DNA of 64,000 nt from JAQVSH01 sp964349835 (GCA_964349835.1 CAYGID010000001.1:89028-153027); one strand, 5' to 3'; shown: positions 27,092-36,611, counted from the stretch's first letter. A program made the numbers and translations. The notes: generated from the letters alone by a model not told the origin.

Positions 27092-27949
27092 CTACCTCTT
27101 TTTTAGTGAGGTAAGGGGATATTTGAGTTTCTTGTAGCGAACAAGCTCACCCTTGAACGACCCTGCCCAGACATCAAACTGGATGAGAACCGGCACCTTG
27201 TTGGTGTCGTCGGTAAGCCAGATATTCATCCCGTCAGACCGTTTAAAGATGCGTCCGGGTTCAACTACAGGTACCAGCCTGATACAGGAAAAGGTGCCTA
27301 GCGAGGTTTTTACAGTTTCGCGCCCCCGATAGATAACATAGAACGGGAAAAGTGCCTTGCTGAAAAAGGTGTCGAAATAGATTATGTCGCCCTCCGACAT
27401 GATTTCGAAATTGATACGGCGCAGGTAATACAATACCGAGGCCATATCGAGGGTCTTTTCGGGTATCGACAGTTTTCCCTTTTTCTGGCTCTCCAGCATC
27501 CCTGCTTCGGGATAAAAGAGCTGCTCATCGTAAAACTTGTAACTTCCCTCTCGCACGTTTCGGATAGCCTTCAGGGGCAGATTGTCGATGGGCCTGAAAT
27601 AACTCTCGTACACATCGCGTACCTTAAAGATTCCATCGATCATTCCGGTGGTGGCCCCGGACAGAATACTGTGAAACACCTTCTGCCCGTTAAACATCTC
27701 CTCGCGCACCACGATAGATCCCTTTCCGGCTGTGATAAAGCCCAGACTTAAGGAGTATTCCAACTCTTCTCCACTCTGAAAAGAGGGTTCAGAGCCAATG
27801 GGCGGTTTAATTTTGGCCACCTCGCTAATGGCAGGAGGGAGGCCGGCCTGATCTACATCGGCCACTTTTATGGTGGTATTCACAATCTGGGCTGGAAGTA
27901 TGGCACAGAAGAGCAGCAAAACCAGAGAACTCAGAAAATTCTTCATCAT
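27092..27949 (-). CDS. DUF3108 secreted protein
   Basis: A signal peptide is evident (MMKNFLSSLVLLLFCAILPAQ), so the 285-residue product should be in the periplasm. The body fits DUF3108: FQSGEELEYSLSLGFITAGKGSI, SILSGATTGMIDGIFKVRDVYESYF, and a C-terminal LVPVVEPGRIFKRSDGMNIW. The biochemical role of DUF3108 is not established; several members are encoded near envelope functions. The ATG at 27949 was preferred to one at 28012, which would add 21 residues before the signal peptide and overlap tsaB. It follows tsaB by 13 bases. Confidence 0.85.
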   Translation of the reverse strand: MMKNFLSSLVLLLFCAILPAQIVNTTIKVADVDQAGLPPAISEVAKIKPPIGSEPSFQSGEELEYSLSLGFITAGKGSIVVREEMFNGQKVFHSILSGATTGMIDGIFKVRDVYESYFRPIDNLPLKAIRNVREGSYKFYDEQLFYPEAGMLESQKKGKLSIPEKTLDMASVLYYLRRINFEIMSEGDIIYFDTFFSKALFPFYVIYRGRETVKTSLGTFSCIRLVPVVEPGRIFKRSDGMNIWLTDDTNKVPVLIQFDVWAGSFKGELVRYKKLKYPLTSLKKR

Positions 27950-27962
27950 CGAAGTATTAAGG

Positions 27963-28673
27963 TCAGGATGGGATACGGTTTCCAAAAACCTTATTTTTGG
28001 GAACCGTAGCAATAAAATCCTTTAAATAAAAGGGTTCAAAGTAGGCCACATCGCGAAATTCACCGCGAGAAAAGGCATCTTCCGACAACATACCCATATG
28101 GAGGGCCGAAGCGTGGAAGGGGTCAAGAAAACAGGCATTGCGGTGCACGATAATCTCCCTGCATTTGGGGGAGCCGTCGCCAAAGAAACAGACTTCGCCC
28201 TTAGCGAGCCACTCCTCATAGGAGTTTGGCTCAACCACACAGGCATTCACCGGCATTAACTCCCGGCCATGCGCATCGAAAACCGCGGTATAAACCTCCA
28301 TCCTGCGCGCATCGAGCATGGGGACAAGAAAAACTGCCGAAGCGGGAACCCCCAAACGAAGGGCTCCGGCCACCAGGGCATGAAGGGTGGGAATGGCTAA
28401 AAGAGGAATATTGGCTCCATAGCACAACCCCTTGGCAACAGAGACTCCAATCCGGAGGCCGGTGTAAGAGCCGGGGCCCATGCTCACCGCTACGGCATCG
28501 AGGTCGGAAACGGCGAGCTGTTTCTCTTCGAGGAGCTGCGAAATAAAAAGTGTAAGATCCGAAGCATGATTTCTTCCCGCAAGACTCTCTCGCAACAGAA
28601 TCGATTTTCCATTGTGACAGAGAGATACAGAACAGATCTCTGTTGCGGTCTCAAGATTTAGGATTAATGCCAT
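27963..28673 (-). CDS. tsaB: tRNA N6-adenosine threonylcarbamoylation protein TsaB
   Basis: TsaB is the dimerisation partner and activator of TsaD in t6A37 tRNA modification. The 236-residue protein has the ASKHA-fold N-terminus (ILNLETATEICSVSL), the helix HASDLTLFISQLL, and the conserved VSMGPGSYTGLRIGVSVAKGL. Its start overlaps the end of the Ig-like lipoprotein gene by 23 bases, suggesting coupled expression. The ATPase partner tsaE is at 50243; tsaD is not in the window. Confidence 0.94.
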   Translation of the reverse strand: MALILNLETATEICSVSLCHNGKSILLRESLAGRNHASDLTLFISQLLEEKQLAVSDLDAVAVSMGPGSYTGLRIGVSVAKGLCYGANIPLLAIPTLHALVAGALRLGVPASAVFLVPMLDARRMEVYTAVFDAHGRELMPVNACVVEPNSYEEWLAKGEVCFFGDGSPKCREIIVHRNACFLDPFHASALHMGMLSEDAFSRGEFRDVAYFEPFYLKDFIATVPKNKVFGNRIPS

Positions 28674-30759
28674 ATAGATATTTTCTTTCTACCATATATC
28701 CATACAAATGGCATGCCCTTTTTTGCGGAAGAGTCTCGGGATCCTCTTTTGCAGGGAGGAGAAGCGTAAGCCCGTCATCGCTTTTTTGCAGGGAGTCGAG
28801 GCAGGGTGCTTTCTCAAATTTCCACTTCACTTCGAGGTTGAATCCCTTCTTCAGATCGAGGGTGTCGGAGTATATCTCAATGGCTTCGGGCTGTTTTCGC
28901 TCCATCCAATTTCCTGTATCCCACTTTCCGTTGCCGTTGGTATCATGAATGGCGCGCAATCGGTAGCGGCCAGGACGAATGTAGTAGAGACCTGCCACCG
29001 TATCGGAAGAGAGGAGGGTCTGACCCATGATTTTATTTGATGTGGGATCCAGAATCTGTAATATCGACTGCCCGCAAAAGGGCGAAGCCGACACCAAAAC
29101 GCCCGATGATTCGGCCTGTTTCAAGGTCGAGAATCGGAAGACCCTGACGGTATCGTTACGGAAGCCATCCCAGTAACCGTTGATGGCAGCCGAATCGATA
29201 TAAAACCTGTAAAGCCCCCCCTCTTTTAAGGGCGCCTTAATCCGGAGCCGACGGGGCGAAAGCGAATCGCGGTCGAGGGTAAAGGCGATTGGCGTCAAAA
29301 CCGAATCAATCTCGACAGTAAATCGCATCCTTGCCTTATCGAAAGCCTTGATTGGATAAACCGCCTCGAGGAGCAACTCCTGTAACGGCGAGATAACCGA
29401 AGAGCTGCCACTGAATTTCATGGGAAATTTATCGACTGTCTCCTCAGAGGAGGTTTCGACCGTGCGTCGGGTATTTCGTGAAACTCTGGGAGGGGCTGCC
29501 ACCGGGCGACCCTTCTTTTTCGCTTTCAGAGCCTTTTTGGCCGCCTTTAGCGAATCTTTAGCGGCCCTTTGCGCCAAACGAAGCGAATCGGCCGTACTAA
29601 TCAACTCCGGCAGCAGTGCCGTTGCTGATTTGGGCGCAAAAGAGTTTCTGAAAATTATGGTATCAATCTTCTCAATGGGTCGGAAAATGGAATCAGTGCC
29701 CATATAGCGGAAAGCCAGGGTAAGACGGTCGCGCTGTGCCAGGAAAGGGTCGGTAATCCAGTAATCGAACGTATCGCGGGTAGCCGATATCTCGGAGATA
29801 AAGGAGCTGATACCATACGAAACGAGGGCCGAATCGACCAGCGAAAATTGGGGGTTTGGCAGAAGCGGTTTGTTAAAAATGAGACGGAGGCGCAAGGAGT
29901 CTATCCTTTCTTTGGTTTTGATATACTGTACTTTGGGTTGCTCCGAAAAGGAGCGCATCTGCAGATCGAACCGAAAGAATCCGGGATTGCGCCGAAAGAG
30001 CGAATCAAGTGTGGCTTGGCGGGTAGGAAGCGTATCGGGTGCTGCATAGCGCGAATCCATAACCACAAGGGTGTCGCAGAAGGCAATTTTTTCGGAGGGA
30101 AGGTCAAAGAGATAATTGTTGTTCTCATCGCGGAGGGCAAAGACCAGAAAGGTGTCGGCAGGAATCTGGTGAAGGCGGAACAGCCCGTTTGCATCGATGC
30201 GGCCCACCACATCGGGAAGATTTTTCATGGGCACCGAATCTCCCTGTTCGCGATACATCATAATATGCCAACGACCGGTGGTGGAACTCTTGCCGGGAGG
30301 CTCCATAGTGTAAGCATCGAGCACCCGGCCAATCAACGAAAGGGAGTCGATGTGGCCTCCGGTCGAAAAGATATATTCGAAATTGAGGGCAGGATTCCCT
30401 TCGTTCAGGTCGGTGAGGGCCTCACCAAAATTAAATGTGTAGGTTTGGTTCGGAAGAAGATCTTCTTTCAGATTAACAATCAACGATTTGTTACCCACCA
30501 CATAGTCGGGTTGCAGCTGGCGAAAGGGAGGCGACACCGAAACGGGGTTTTGCCCGGTCTTCATCTGTACATGCTCATTAAAAAAGAGCTCAAGCCTCTT
30601 ATCGGTAGCATTTACCGCTCGCATAGCGGGCCTACTGGTAAGGAAAACAGGAGGAATCGTGTCGCGGGGGCCACCCACGGGCGAAGCAATCTTTGCACAG
30701 GTAGGGAGCAAAAAGATAGCGCTTAGCAACAAGAGTGCTCTGGTAAGATAACTTTTCAA
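28651..30759 (-). CDS. Lipoprotein with SbsA-type Ig-like domain
   Basis: A lipobox (LLPTC, Cys21) predicts lipidation, and the mature N-terminus continues with the SPVGGPRDTIPP segment typical of a conserved Bacteroidota family. An Ig-like (Big_5) domain follows (about residues 38-130: PPVFLTSRPAMRAVN, LELFFNEHV, LPNQTYTFNFGEALTDLNEGN). The remaining 570 residues are largely beta-rich with a Lys/Ala-rich coiled stretch around residues 400-420. Near the C-terminus RLRAIHDTNGNGKWDTGNW looks like a calcium-binding-type loop in a carboxypeptidase-regulatory-like fold. The function is unknown. It lies 94 bases after dnaG and overlaps tsaB. Confidence 0.88.
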   Translation of the reverse strand: MKSYLTRALLLLSAIFLLPTCAKIASPVGGPRDTIPPVFLTSRPAMRAVNATDKRLELFFNEHVQMKTGQNPVSVSPPFRQLQPDYVVGNKSLIVNLKEDLLPNQTYTFNFGEALTDLNEGNPALNFEYIFSTGGHIDSLSLIGRVLDAYTMEPPGKSSTTGRWHIMMYREQGDSVPMKNLPDVVGRIDANGLFRLHQIPADTFLVFALRDENNNYLFDLPSEKIAFCDTLVVMDSRYAAPDTLPTRQATLDSLFRRNPGFFRFDLQMRSFSEQPKVQYIKTKERIDSLRLRLIFNKPLLPNPQFSLVDSALVSYGISSFISEISATRDTFDYWITDPFLAQRDRLTLAFRYMGTDSIFRPIEKIDTIIFRNSFAPKSATALLPELISTADSLRLAQRAAKDSLKAAKKALKAKKKGRPVAAPPRVSRNTRRTVETSSEETVDKFPMKFSGSSSVISPLQELLLEAVYPIKAFDKARMRFTVEIDSVLTPIAFTLDRDSLSPRRLRIKAPLKEGGLYRFYIDSAAINGYWDGFRNDTVRVFRFSTLKQAESSGVLVSASPFCGQSILQILDPTSNKIMGQTLLSSDTVAGLYYIRPGRYRLRAIHDTNGNGKWDTGNWMERKQPEAIEIYSDTLDLKKGFNLEVKWKFEKAPCLDSLQKSDDGLTLLLPAKEDPETLPQKRACHLYGYMVERKYLYGINPKS

Positions 30760-30853
30760 GATGCCGGAATATGGTGAAATAAACCCAAAAACAGAGGAGC
30801 AAACCTACATGATTTTTGTCAATCGACCAAGTGCAGGGAAGGCCGGGAAGCGA

Positions 30854-32869
30854 TTATTGGATTACCCGCTGCCCAAGATTCAGGGCAAGCAACCGCTTCA
30901 GTTCGGTCAAGGCGGCAATGCGGCACAGCAAATCGAAGGTCTGCTCGTCCGACGCCGAATGTTCCATGCTTTGAAACGACTCCCTGAGCAGGGCGGCAAC
31001 CTTTTTATTCTTCAATTCGGCCACACTGAGAGGCACCAACTCTTTAAGCCGCATCTCTTCGGTTTGCACGTAGGCCTCATTGTTACGCCAAATACGGCTA
31101 AGCTGATAGTGCGAAGAGATCAGATCGGCCGCCAGGCCGCTCACGGCAGGGTCGGGATGCGTAACAAAAAAACGGGTATCGGGCGGATTCCCGGCCCCTA
31201 CTCTACTGCAAACCTCATCGAAGATCACGGCAAAAAGTGGATTTTTAAAGGCAATCTCATCACGCATCAACTCCGAAACCAGCCACGCAGCCACCCCGAC
31301 AGGCGCTTTGTGGGGCTCTTCGGCCGTAGCCCCAAATAGTTCAAAATTGCCGTAGTTAATCAACAAACGGATAATCTCGCGCTCGGCCTGATCTTGATCG
31401 TCGCCGGCATAACCGGGCCGGGTCAGGGTGCCTTCGGGAGCAGATAAGGCCCCGGCTTGCGCACCAAAACCGGCTTGCGAGCCAACTCCCATCGAGGAAT
31501 CGGAACCCATGGGCGAACCTGAATCGGGGCCAAAGCGACCTTCGGCCTGGCGATCACTCTGAAAGAGCCTTTTTTTGCGACGTGCATGCACCTCCGTGTG
31601 GAGCACCTGCTCCTCTATCTGCAACAACCGGCTGCAATCCTTCAGATAGACCGCCCGGATAATACCGTCGGGAATGAGCGACACCGAATGAACCACCTCC
31701 GAAATCAAGGCGGCACGTTTAATGGGGTCGCTTTTGGCCTCATCGAGAAGCAACTTGATTTTAAAAGAGATGAAGTCGGTTTCGTTTTCGCGAAGGTAGG
31801 TGCGCAACGCGGTGGCACTCTGCTTTCGGGCAAAGGAATCCGGATCTTCTCCGTCGGGAAGAAGCAGCACCTTTACATTCATCCCCTGCTCAAGTAGCAG
31901 GTCGATACCCCTCAACGAGGCCTTGATACCCGCGGCATCCCCATCATACAAAATAGTCATATTGGGGGTAAATCGCTTCACGAGGCGAATCTGGTCGGGG
32001 GTAAGTGAGGTGCCCGAAGAGGCCACCACGTTGACAATCCCGGCCTGATGCAAAGAAAGCACATCGGTATAACCCTCAACCAGATAGCATTTGTCGTCTT
32101 GCACAATGGCCTGCCGGGCCTGATAGATGCCGTAAACGATGCGGCTCTTGTGATAGATTTCGCTCTCGATGGAGTTAACGTACTTGGCGCTTTTTTTGTC
32201 GGTAACCAGAATACGGCCGCCAAAACCGACTACCCTTCCGGTAAGGTCGTGAATGGGAAATAGAACCCTGCCGGCAAACCGATCATAGGATCCGTGGTCG
32301 GTTTTGATAGTAAGTCCTGTCTTTTCGAGAAACTCCATCTTGTAGCCGTCGTGCAGCGCATTCCGGGTAAAGGCGTCGCGGGCTCCAAGCGCATAACCCA
32401 GCCCAAAACGGTGGATAGTCTCCTCACTGAAACCCCGCTCAGTAAAATAGGAGAGCCCTATCTCTCTTCCCTCCACTGTTTCTAACAGATTCGCGGCAAA
32501 GAGCTTTTGCGCATACTGCGAGAGAAGCATCATGCTTTCGCGGTCGTTCTTTTCCTGCAACGCTTCGGGCGACTCCTCCTTCTCGACAATCTCGATATGG
32601 TACTTTCGAGCCAGCCAGCGGAGGGCATCGGCATAGCTCATATGCTCGTGATCCATCACGAAGTTCACCGGATTGCCCCCCTTGCCGCAGCCAAAACATT
32701 TGTAAATATTTTTGGCGGGCGAAACAATAAAGGAGGGGGTTTTCTCATTATGGAACGGACATAAGCCCAAGTAGTTTACCCCTCTCTTTTTGAGAGAAAC
32801 AAACTCCTGAACCACCTCAATAACCTGGGCGGCATCGAATATCCGGCTTATGGTGGCGGGATCAATCAT
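30854..32869 (-). CDS. dnaG: DNA primase
   Basis: DnaG makes RNA primers for replication. The 671-residue chain has the N-terminal CHC2 zinc finger (Cys37, His40, Cys58, Cys61), the RNA-polymerase core, and the Toprim domain with LVEGYTDVLSL and LYDGDAAGIKA. Between the core and the C-terminal DnaB-interacting region lies a low-complexity Gly/Ser/Met/Ala linker (about residues 455-490, with GSDSSMGVGSQAGFGAQAGA). The start matches other Bacteroidales primases (MIDPATI). A -7 box lies only 5 bases upstream of the ATG. Confidence 0.96.
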   Translation of the reverse strand: MIDPATISRIFDAAQVIEVVQEFVSLKKRGVNYLGLCPFHNEKTPSFIVSPAKNIYKCFGCGKGGNPVNFVMDHEHMSYADALRWLARKYHIEIVEKEESPEALQEKNDRESMMLLSQYAQKLFAANLLETVEGREIGLSYFTERGFSEETIHRFGLGYALGARDAFTRNALHDGYKMEFLEKTGLTIKTDHGSYDRFAGRVLFPIHDLTGRVVGFGGRILVTDKKSAKYVNSIESEIYHKSRIVYGIYQARQAIVQDDKCYLVEGYTDVLSLHQAGIVNVVASSGTSLTPDQIRLVKRFTPNMTILYDGDAAGIKASLRGIDLLLEQGMNVKVLLLPDGEDPDSFARKQSATALRTYLRENETDFISFKIKLLLDEAKSDPIKRAALISEVVHSVSLIPDGIIRAVYLKDCSRLLQIEEQVLHTEVHARRKKRLFQSDRQAEGRFGPDSGSPMGSDSSMGVGSQAGFGAQAGALSAPEGTLTRPGYAGDDQDQAEREIIRLLINYGNFELFGATAEEPHKAPVGVAAWLVSELMRDEIAFKNPLFAVIFDEVCSRVGAGNPPDTRFFVTHPDPAVSGLAADLISSHYQLSRIWRNNEAYVQTEEMRLKELVPLSVAELKNKKVAALLRESFQSMEHSASDEQTFDLLCRIAALTELKRLLALNLGQRVIQ

Positions 32870-32874
32870 AGATA

Positions 32875-32882
32875 CAAAGGTA
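32875..32882 (-). promoter_or_regulatory. -7 box abutting the dnaG start
   Basis: The minus strand carries TACCTTTG, an exact -7 match, ending 5 bases before the dnaG ATG. If used, transcription would start at or about the A of the ATG and the mRNA would be leaderless or nearly so. No -33 TTTG is seen at the expected distance. Confidence 0.4.
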
Positions 32883-32905
32883 GAAAAAGAATCTTCGAAT
32901 TTGCC

Positions 32906-32913
32906 TATATTTG
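32906..32913 (+). promoter_or_regulatory. -7 box upstream of the sulfatase-maturase gene
   Basis: TATATTTG matches TAnnTTTG and lies 17 bases before the ATG at 32931, divergent from the dnaG box. No good -33 partner is seen. Confidence 0.45.
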
Positions 32914-32930
32914 CTCATCACAGATTTGTT

Positions 32931-34163
32931 ATGCCAGTAGCCTTAGCCCCCTTCGCATCGCCTCTTTATATGCTTGCAAAGCCCGTGGGTTCGGCTTGTA
33001 ATCTTGTCTGCGACTACTGCTATTACCTTGAGAAACAACAACTCCATCCGGGGCGTCAGGATATGTCGGACGAAATGCTGGAGCAGTTTACAAGAGAGTA
33101 TATTCAGGCCCAAACTATGCCTCAGGTGCTCTTTGCGTGGCACGGAGGCGAACCTCTTCTGCGGAAAAGGGAGTTTTACAAAAAGGCCATCCGGTTACAA
33201 AGAAAATATGCCGGCCCGTCGAGGCAGGTCGACAACTCGCTGCAGACCAACGGAACGCTTCTCGATGATGCGTGGTGCGAATTTTTTAAGGAACATAATT
33301 TCCTTATCGGCATCTCGCTCGACGGTCCCGAACATTGCCACAACCATTTCAGGAGGTATGCTTCGGGGCATGGAAGTTTTGCCGGGGCGATGCGGGGCAT
33401 TGAGTGCCTTCTCAAACATGGGGTCGATTTCAACATTCTATCGGTGGTTAACAGTTATAACGTACAGTTTCCCGAAGAGGTGTACCGCTTTTTTAAATCG
33501 ACAGGTGCGCAATTTGTGCAGTTTACCCCGGTGGTGGAGCGCTTCGCAGATTCTGAGGCCGGAAAGGTGAGGCTGGCGTCGGCAGGCAACAGGCTTTCGG
33601 AACTGACCCCTTGGTCGGTGAAGCCGCTCGATTTTGGAAATTTTCTCTGCAGGGTATTCGATGAGTGGGTAACCAACGATGTGGCCACTTTTTTTGTGAC
33701 CCTCTTCGACTCCCTTTTGGCCAACCGCATGGGCGTTCCTCCCGGCCACTGCCACTGGGCACCCACTTGCGGCCATGCGGGAGCCATTGAGTACAATGGA
33801 GATGTATATGCCTGCGATCATTATGTATTCGACGAGTATCGACTGGGGAATCTGGCTACTGAGTCGTTAGTATCGATGATGTACAGCCCCCGGCAGCTCC
33901 GCTTCGGGAGGGAGAAACAGTCGCTTCTGCCCGGCTACTGCCTGGAATGCCCCTGGCTCAACCTTTGTAATGGCGAGTGCCCAAAAAACCGCTTTACCCT
34001 CACCCCCGACGGCGAAACGGGGCTCAACTACCTCTGCCCCGGACTCAGGCTCTTTTTTACACACCTTCATCCCTATCTGGAGTTTATGGCTCACGAGCTG
34101 ACCAATAAACGGCCACCCGCCAACGTGATGGCGTGGGCCCGGCAACAGCGACTGAAATCGTAA
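32931..34163 (+). CDS. Anaerobic sulfatase-maturating enzyme (radical SAM)
   Basis: This 410-residue enzyme oxidises the active-site Ser or Cys of sulfatases to formylglycine using S-adenosylmethionine. The radical SAM cluster site is Cys23, Cys27, Cys30 (CNLVCDYCYY). QTNGTLLDDAWCEFF and ISLDGPEHCHNHFR are typical of the anSME core. The C-terminal SPASM domain has CGHAGAIEYNGDVYACDHYV and CLECPWLNLCNGECPKNR, which ligate two auxiliary clusters. The ATG at 32931 was chosen because 27 extra residues upstream carry no family similarity. A sulfatase follows 34 bases downstream, its probable substrate. Confidence 0.93.
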   Translation: MPVALAPFASPLYMLAKPVGSACNLVCDYCYYLEKQQLHPGRQDMSDEMLEQFTREYIQAQTMPQVLFAWHGGEPLLRKREFYKKAIRLQRKYAGPSRQVDNSLQTNGTLLDDAWCEFFKEHNFLIGISLDGPEHCHNHFRRYASGHGSFAGAMRGIECLLKHGVDFNILSVVNSYNVQFPEEVYRFFKSTGAQFVQFTPVVERFADSEAGKVRLASAGNRLSELTPWSVKPLDFGNFLCRVFDEWVTNDVATFFVTLFDSLLANRMGVPPGHCHWAPTCGHAGAIEYNGDVYACDHYVFDEYRLGNLATESLVSMMYSPRQLRFGREKQSLLPGYCLECPWLNLCNGECPKNRFTLTPDGETGLNYLCPGLRLFFTHLHPYLEFMAHELTNKRPPANVMAWARQQRLKS

Positions 34164-34197
34164 TCCCGAAGCACCCTTCACTAAACCACACTTTACC

Positions 34198-35610
34198 ATG
34201 CCCCTGCCCGCACCCACTATCCGCGTTGAAAGCCTCCTGCTCCTGGCAGGATCGGTGCTCGTGCCCTCGCTGCAAGCCATGCCTTCGTCGAAGGCGAAAC
34301 AGCCCAATATCATCTATATTTTGGCCGACGATCTGGGATATGGCGACCTGAGTTGCTACGGGCAACAGCGATTCCAAACGCCCCACATCGACAAGATGGC
34401 CGGCGAAGGGATGCGGTTTCTCCGGCACTACGCGGGCTCTACCGTGAGCGCTCCCTCGAGAGCCGCACTCATGACAGGATTCCATACGGGCCACAGCCCC
34501 ATCCGGGGCAACCGCGAGGTTAAACCGGAGGGGCAGATGCCCATCCCGGCTGCCATACCCACGGTAGCCAATCTGCTTCAGGATGCCGGGTATACTACAG
34601 GATGTATCGGCAAATGGGGACTCGGGTTTCCCGGTTCCGAAGGTGACCCAAACAATAAGGGATTCGACTACTTCTTTGGATACAACTGCCAGCGTGAGGC
34701 TCACCATTTTTATCCCGACCACCTTTGGCGAAACCAGGAGAGGATCGGATACCCCGAAAACAACACAGCCCAAAAAAGCGGAAGCTTTTCGCACGATCTC
34801 TTTGCCGAAGAGGCGTTACAGTTTATCACGAAAAACGCCGAAAACCCCTTCTTCCTCTACCTTACCTTCACCATACCCCACGCCGACCTCGATGTGCCCG
34901 AAAACTCTCTGGCTCCTTTCCGGGGTCAATTCGAGGAGGTGCCTTTTAAGGGGGGCAGCTACCTGAAACAGGATGCACCTGCTGCAGCCTTTGCCGGCAT
35001 GATGACCCGCCTCGACGGCGATGTGGGCCGAATTATTGCACTGGTTCGTTCGTTGGGCATTGCCGAAAACACCCTGATTATCTTTACCAGCGACAACGGC
35101 CCACATCAGGAAGGGGGTCACCGACCTGCCTATTTTAATAGTAACGGCGGTTTACGGGGCATTAAACGCGATATGTACGAAGGGGGGATTCGGGTTCCGT
35201 TTATCGCATGGTGGCCGGGAGCCATTGAGGCAGGGAGCCTATCCGATCACGTGTGTGCCTTCTGGGATTTTCTGCCCACCGCATGCGATCTGGCCCGCAT
35301 TACGACGCCCAAAGGGCAAGACGGAATCTCATACCTTCCCGGGTTACTCAACAAGAAGCAGAAAGCACACCCCTACCTCTATTGGGAATTTGATGAGGGA
35401 ACCGCAAAAAGAGCCCTGCTCGAGAATCCTTTTAAGCTGGTCCGCATCGGACAACCCGGTCAGGCAGGCTACAGGCTGGAGTTGTATAACATAGAAAAAG
35501 ATCCCTCCGAATCGACCGACCTTGCCGCCTCCATGCCCCAACGGGTAGAAAAAATGGAGATAAAAATGGCGAAGGTTCGGACCCATCCGGAGGGATCGGG
35601 AACAAACTAA
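34198..35610 (+). CDS. Secreted sulfatase, serine type (S1 family)
   Basis: The 470-residue protein belongs to the formylglycine sulfatases. Metal ligands are in ILADDLGYGD (Asp44, Asp45), and the modification motif is Ser84-Ala-Pro-Ser-Arg88 followed by AALMTG, so the catalytic residue derives from serine and not cysteine. TSDNGPHQEGG, near the middle, carries further ligands. The N-terminus (residues 1-27, with SLLLLAGSVLVPSLQA) looks like a signal peptide. Serine-type sulfatases need an anSME, which lies just upstream, so this is a matched enzyme pair. Similarity is to arylsulfatase A-like families; the sulfated substrate cannot be deduced. No SusC/D genes or other glycan enzymes adjoin it. 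Confidence 0.92.
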   Translation: MPLPAPTIRVESLLLLAGSVLVPSLQAMPSSKAKQPNIIYILADDLGYGDLSCYGQQRFQTPHIDKMAGEGMRFLRHYAGSTVSAPSRAALMTGFHTGHSPIRGNREVKPEGQMPIPAAIPTVANLLQDAGYTTGCIGKWGLGFPGSEGDPNNKGFDYFFGYNCQREAHHFYPDHLWRNQERIGYPENNTAQKSGSFSHDLFAEEALQFITKNAENPFFLYLTFTIPHADLDVPENSLAPFRGQFEEVPFKGGSYLKQDAPAAAFAGMMTRLDGDVGRIIALVRSLGIAENTLIIFTSDNGPHQEGGHRPAYFNSNGGLRGIKRDMYEGGIRVPFIAWWPGAIEAGSLSDHVCAFWDFLPTACDLARITTPKGQDGISYLPGLLNKKQKAHPYLYWEFDEGTAKRALLENPFKLVRIGQPGQAGYRLELYNIEKDPSESTDLAASMPQRVEKMEIKMAKVRTHPEGSGTN

Positions 35611-35621
35611 CCCTTTCAGGT

Positions 35622-36611
35622 TTATTTGTCTAACAGCTCTTTCAGCTTGGCGTGCAGTGCTTCGCCACGCAGATTGCGGGCAATAATTTTGCCTTCGGGA
35701 TCGAGCAGAAAGTTGCTTGGAATGGAGCGAATCCCGTAGAGAACAGCGGCTTCGTTTTCCCAGAATTTCAGGTCGGAAACCTGGGCCCACTCCAGCTTGT
35801 CGTCGGCAATAGCCTTCAACCAGGCATCCTTTTCGCGGTCGAGCGATACGCCAAACACGGTAAAGTTTTTATCCTTGTAGGCCTGATATGCAGCCACTAC
35901 ATTGGGATTCTCAGCGCGACAGGGGCCACACCATGCTGCCCAGAAATCGAGGAGCACATATTTACCTCTGAAAGAGGCGAGCGAAACCGGTTTGCCTTCG
36001 GGGTCGTTTTGGGTAAAATCGGGAGCCACTGCGCCTTCCTGTGTGCTCTTCATCTTTTGAACAGTTGCATTCAGTTCGGTAAGGTAGGGACCTGAGGCAA
36101 TGGCCGGGTCAAACAGGGCAATGCAGGCCTCCAGTTTGGCTGCATCGAGGTTGTAAGCCATGTAGCGCTGCAGAATGAAGGCCAGAACAGTGGAGGTGGG
36201 ATTCTGCGCAATCAGAGGCTGGATGTCGAAATTTTCGGTCTTCATCAGCGAATCGGTCACCGAACGAAAAAGGTCGTTACTAGCCGAACCTTTGATTTCG
36301 GAAGAGTTCAGATCGGCAGCCAAAGCCACTTCGATGGGCGAGTTTTCGAGGAAGAAGGTGATGGGGCGCGACTCCTTACGGGTCAGAGCGTACATCAGAG
36401 GGGCCTCAAGGGCTCCCTTGAAGGCGAATTTTCCATCGGTAATCAGGGCAGAATCGACGGTTTCGAAATTGTTACCGCGATATTCCTGAAGAAGCACATA
36501 CCCTTCCGAAGGTCCGGCCGTGATAGTACCCTTAATTTCAAAGGAGGCATCTTTAGGCTGGCAGGCAACTACGAGGGCCAATAAGGTGAAAAAGAAAAGG
36601 ATTTTTTTCAT
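35622..36611 (-). CDS. TlpA/ResA-type thiol-disulfide oxidoreductase lipoprotein
   Basis: A lipobox (LVVAC, Cys17) predicts a lipid-anchored periplasmic protein of 329 residues. Residues about 22-110 form a DUF4369 domain (FEIKGTITAG, GYVLLQEYRGNNFETVDS). A thioredoxin fold follows from about residue 190 with the active site AAWCGPC and the cis-proline segment IRSIPSNFLLDPEG. Such proteins reduce or isomerise periplasmic disulfides, for instance in cytochrome maturation. The gene is isolated, convergent with the sulfatase by 11 bases. Confidence 0.92.
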   Translation of the reverse strand: MKKILFFFTLLALVVACQPKDASFEIKGTITAGPSEGYVLLQEYRGNNFETVDSALITDGKFAFKGALEAPLMYALTRKESRPITFFLENSPIEVALAADLNSSEIKGSASNDLFRSVTDSLMKTENFDIQPLIAQNPTSTVLAFILQRYMAYNLDAAKLEACIALFDPAIASGPYLTELNATVQKMKSTQEGAVAPDFTQNDPEGKPVSLASFRGKYVLLDFWAAWCGPCRAENPNVVAAYQAYKDKNFTVFGVSLDREKDAWLKAIADDKLEWAQVSDLKFWENEAAVLYGIRSIPSNFLLDPEGKIIARNLRGEALHAKLKELLDK

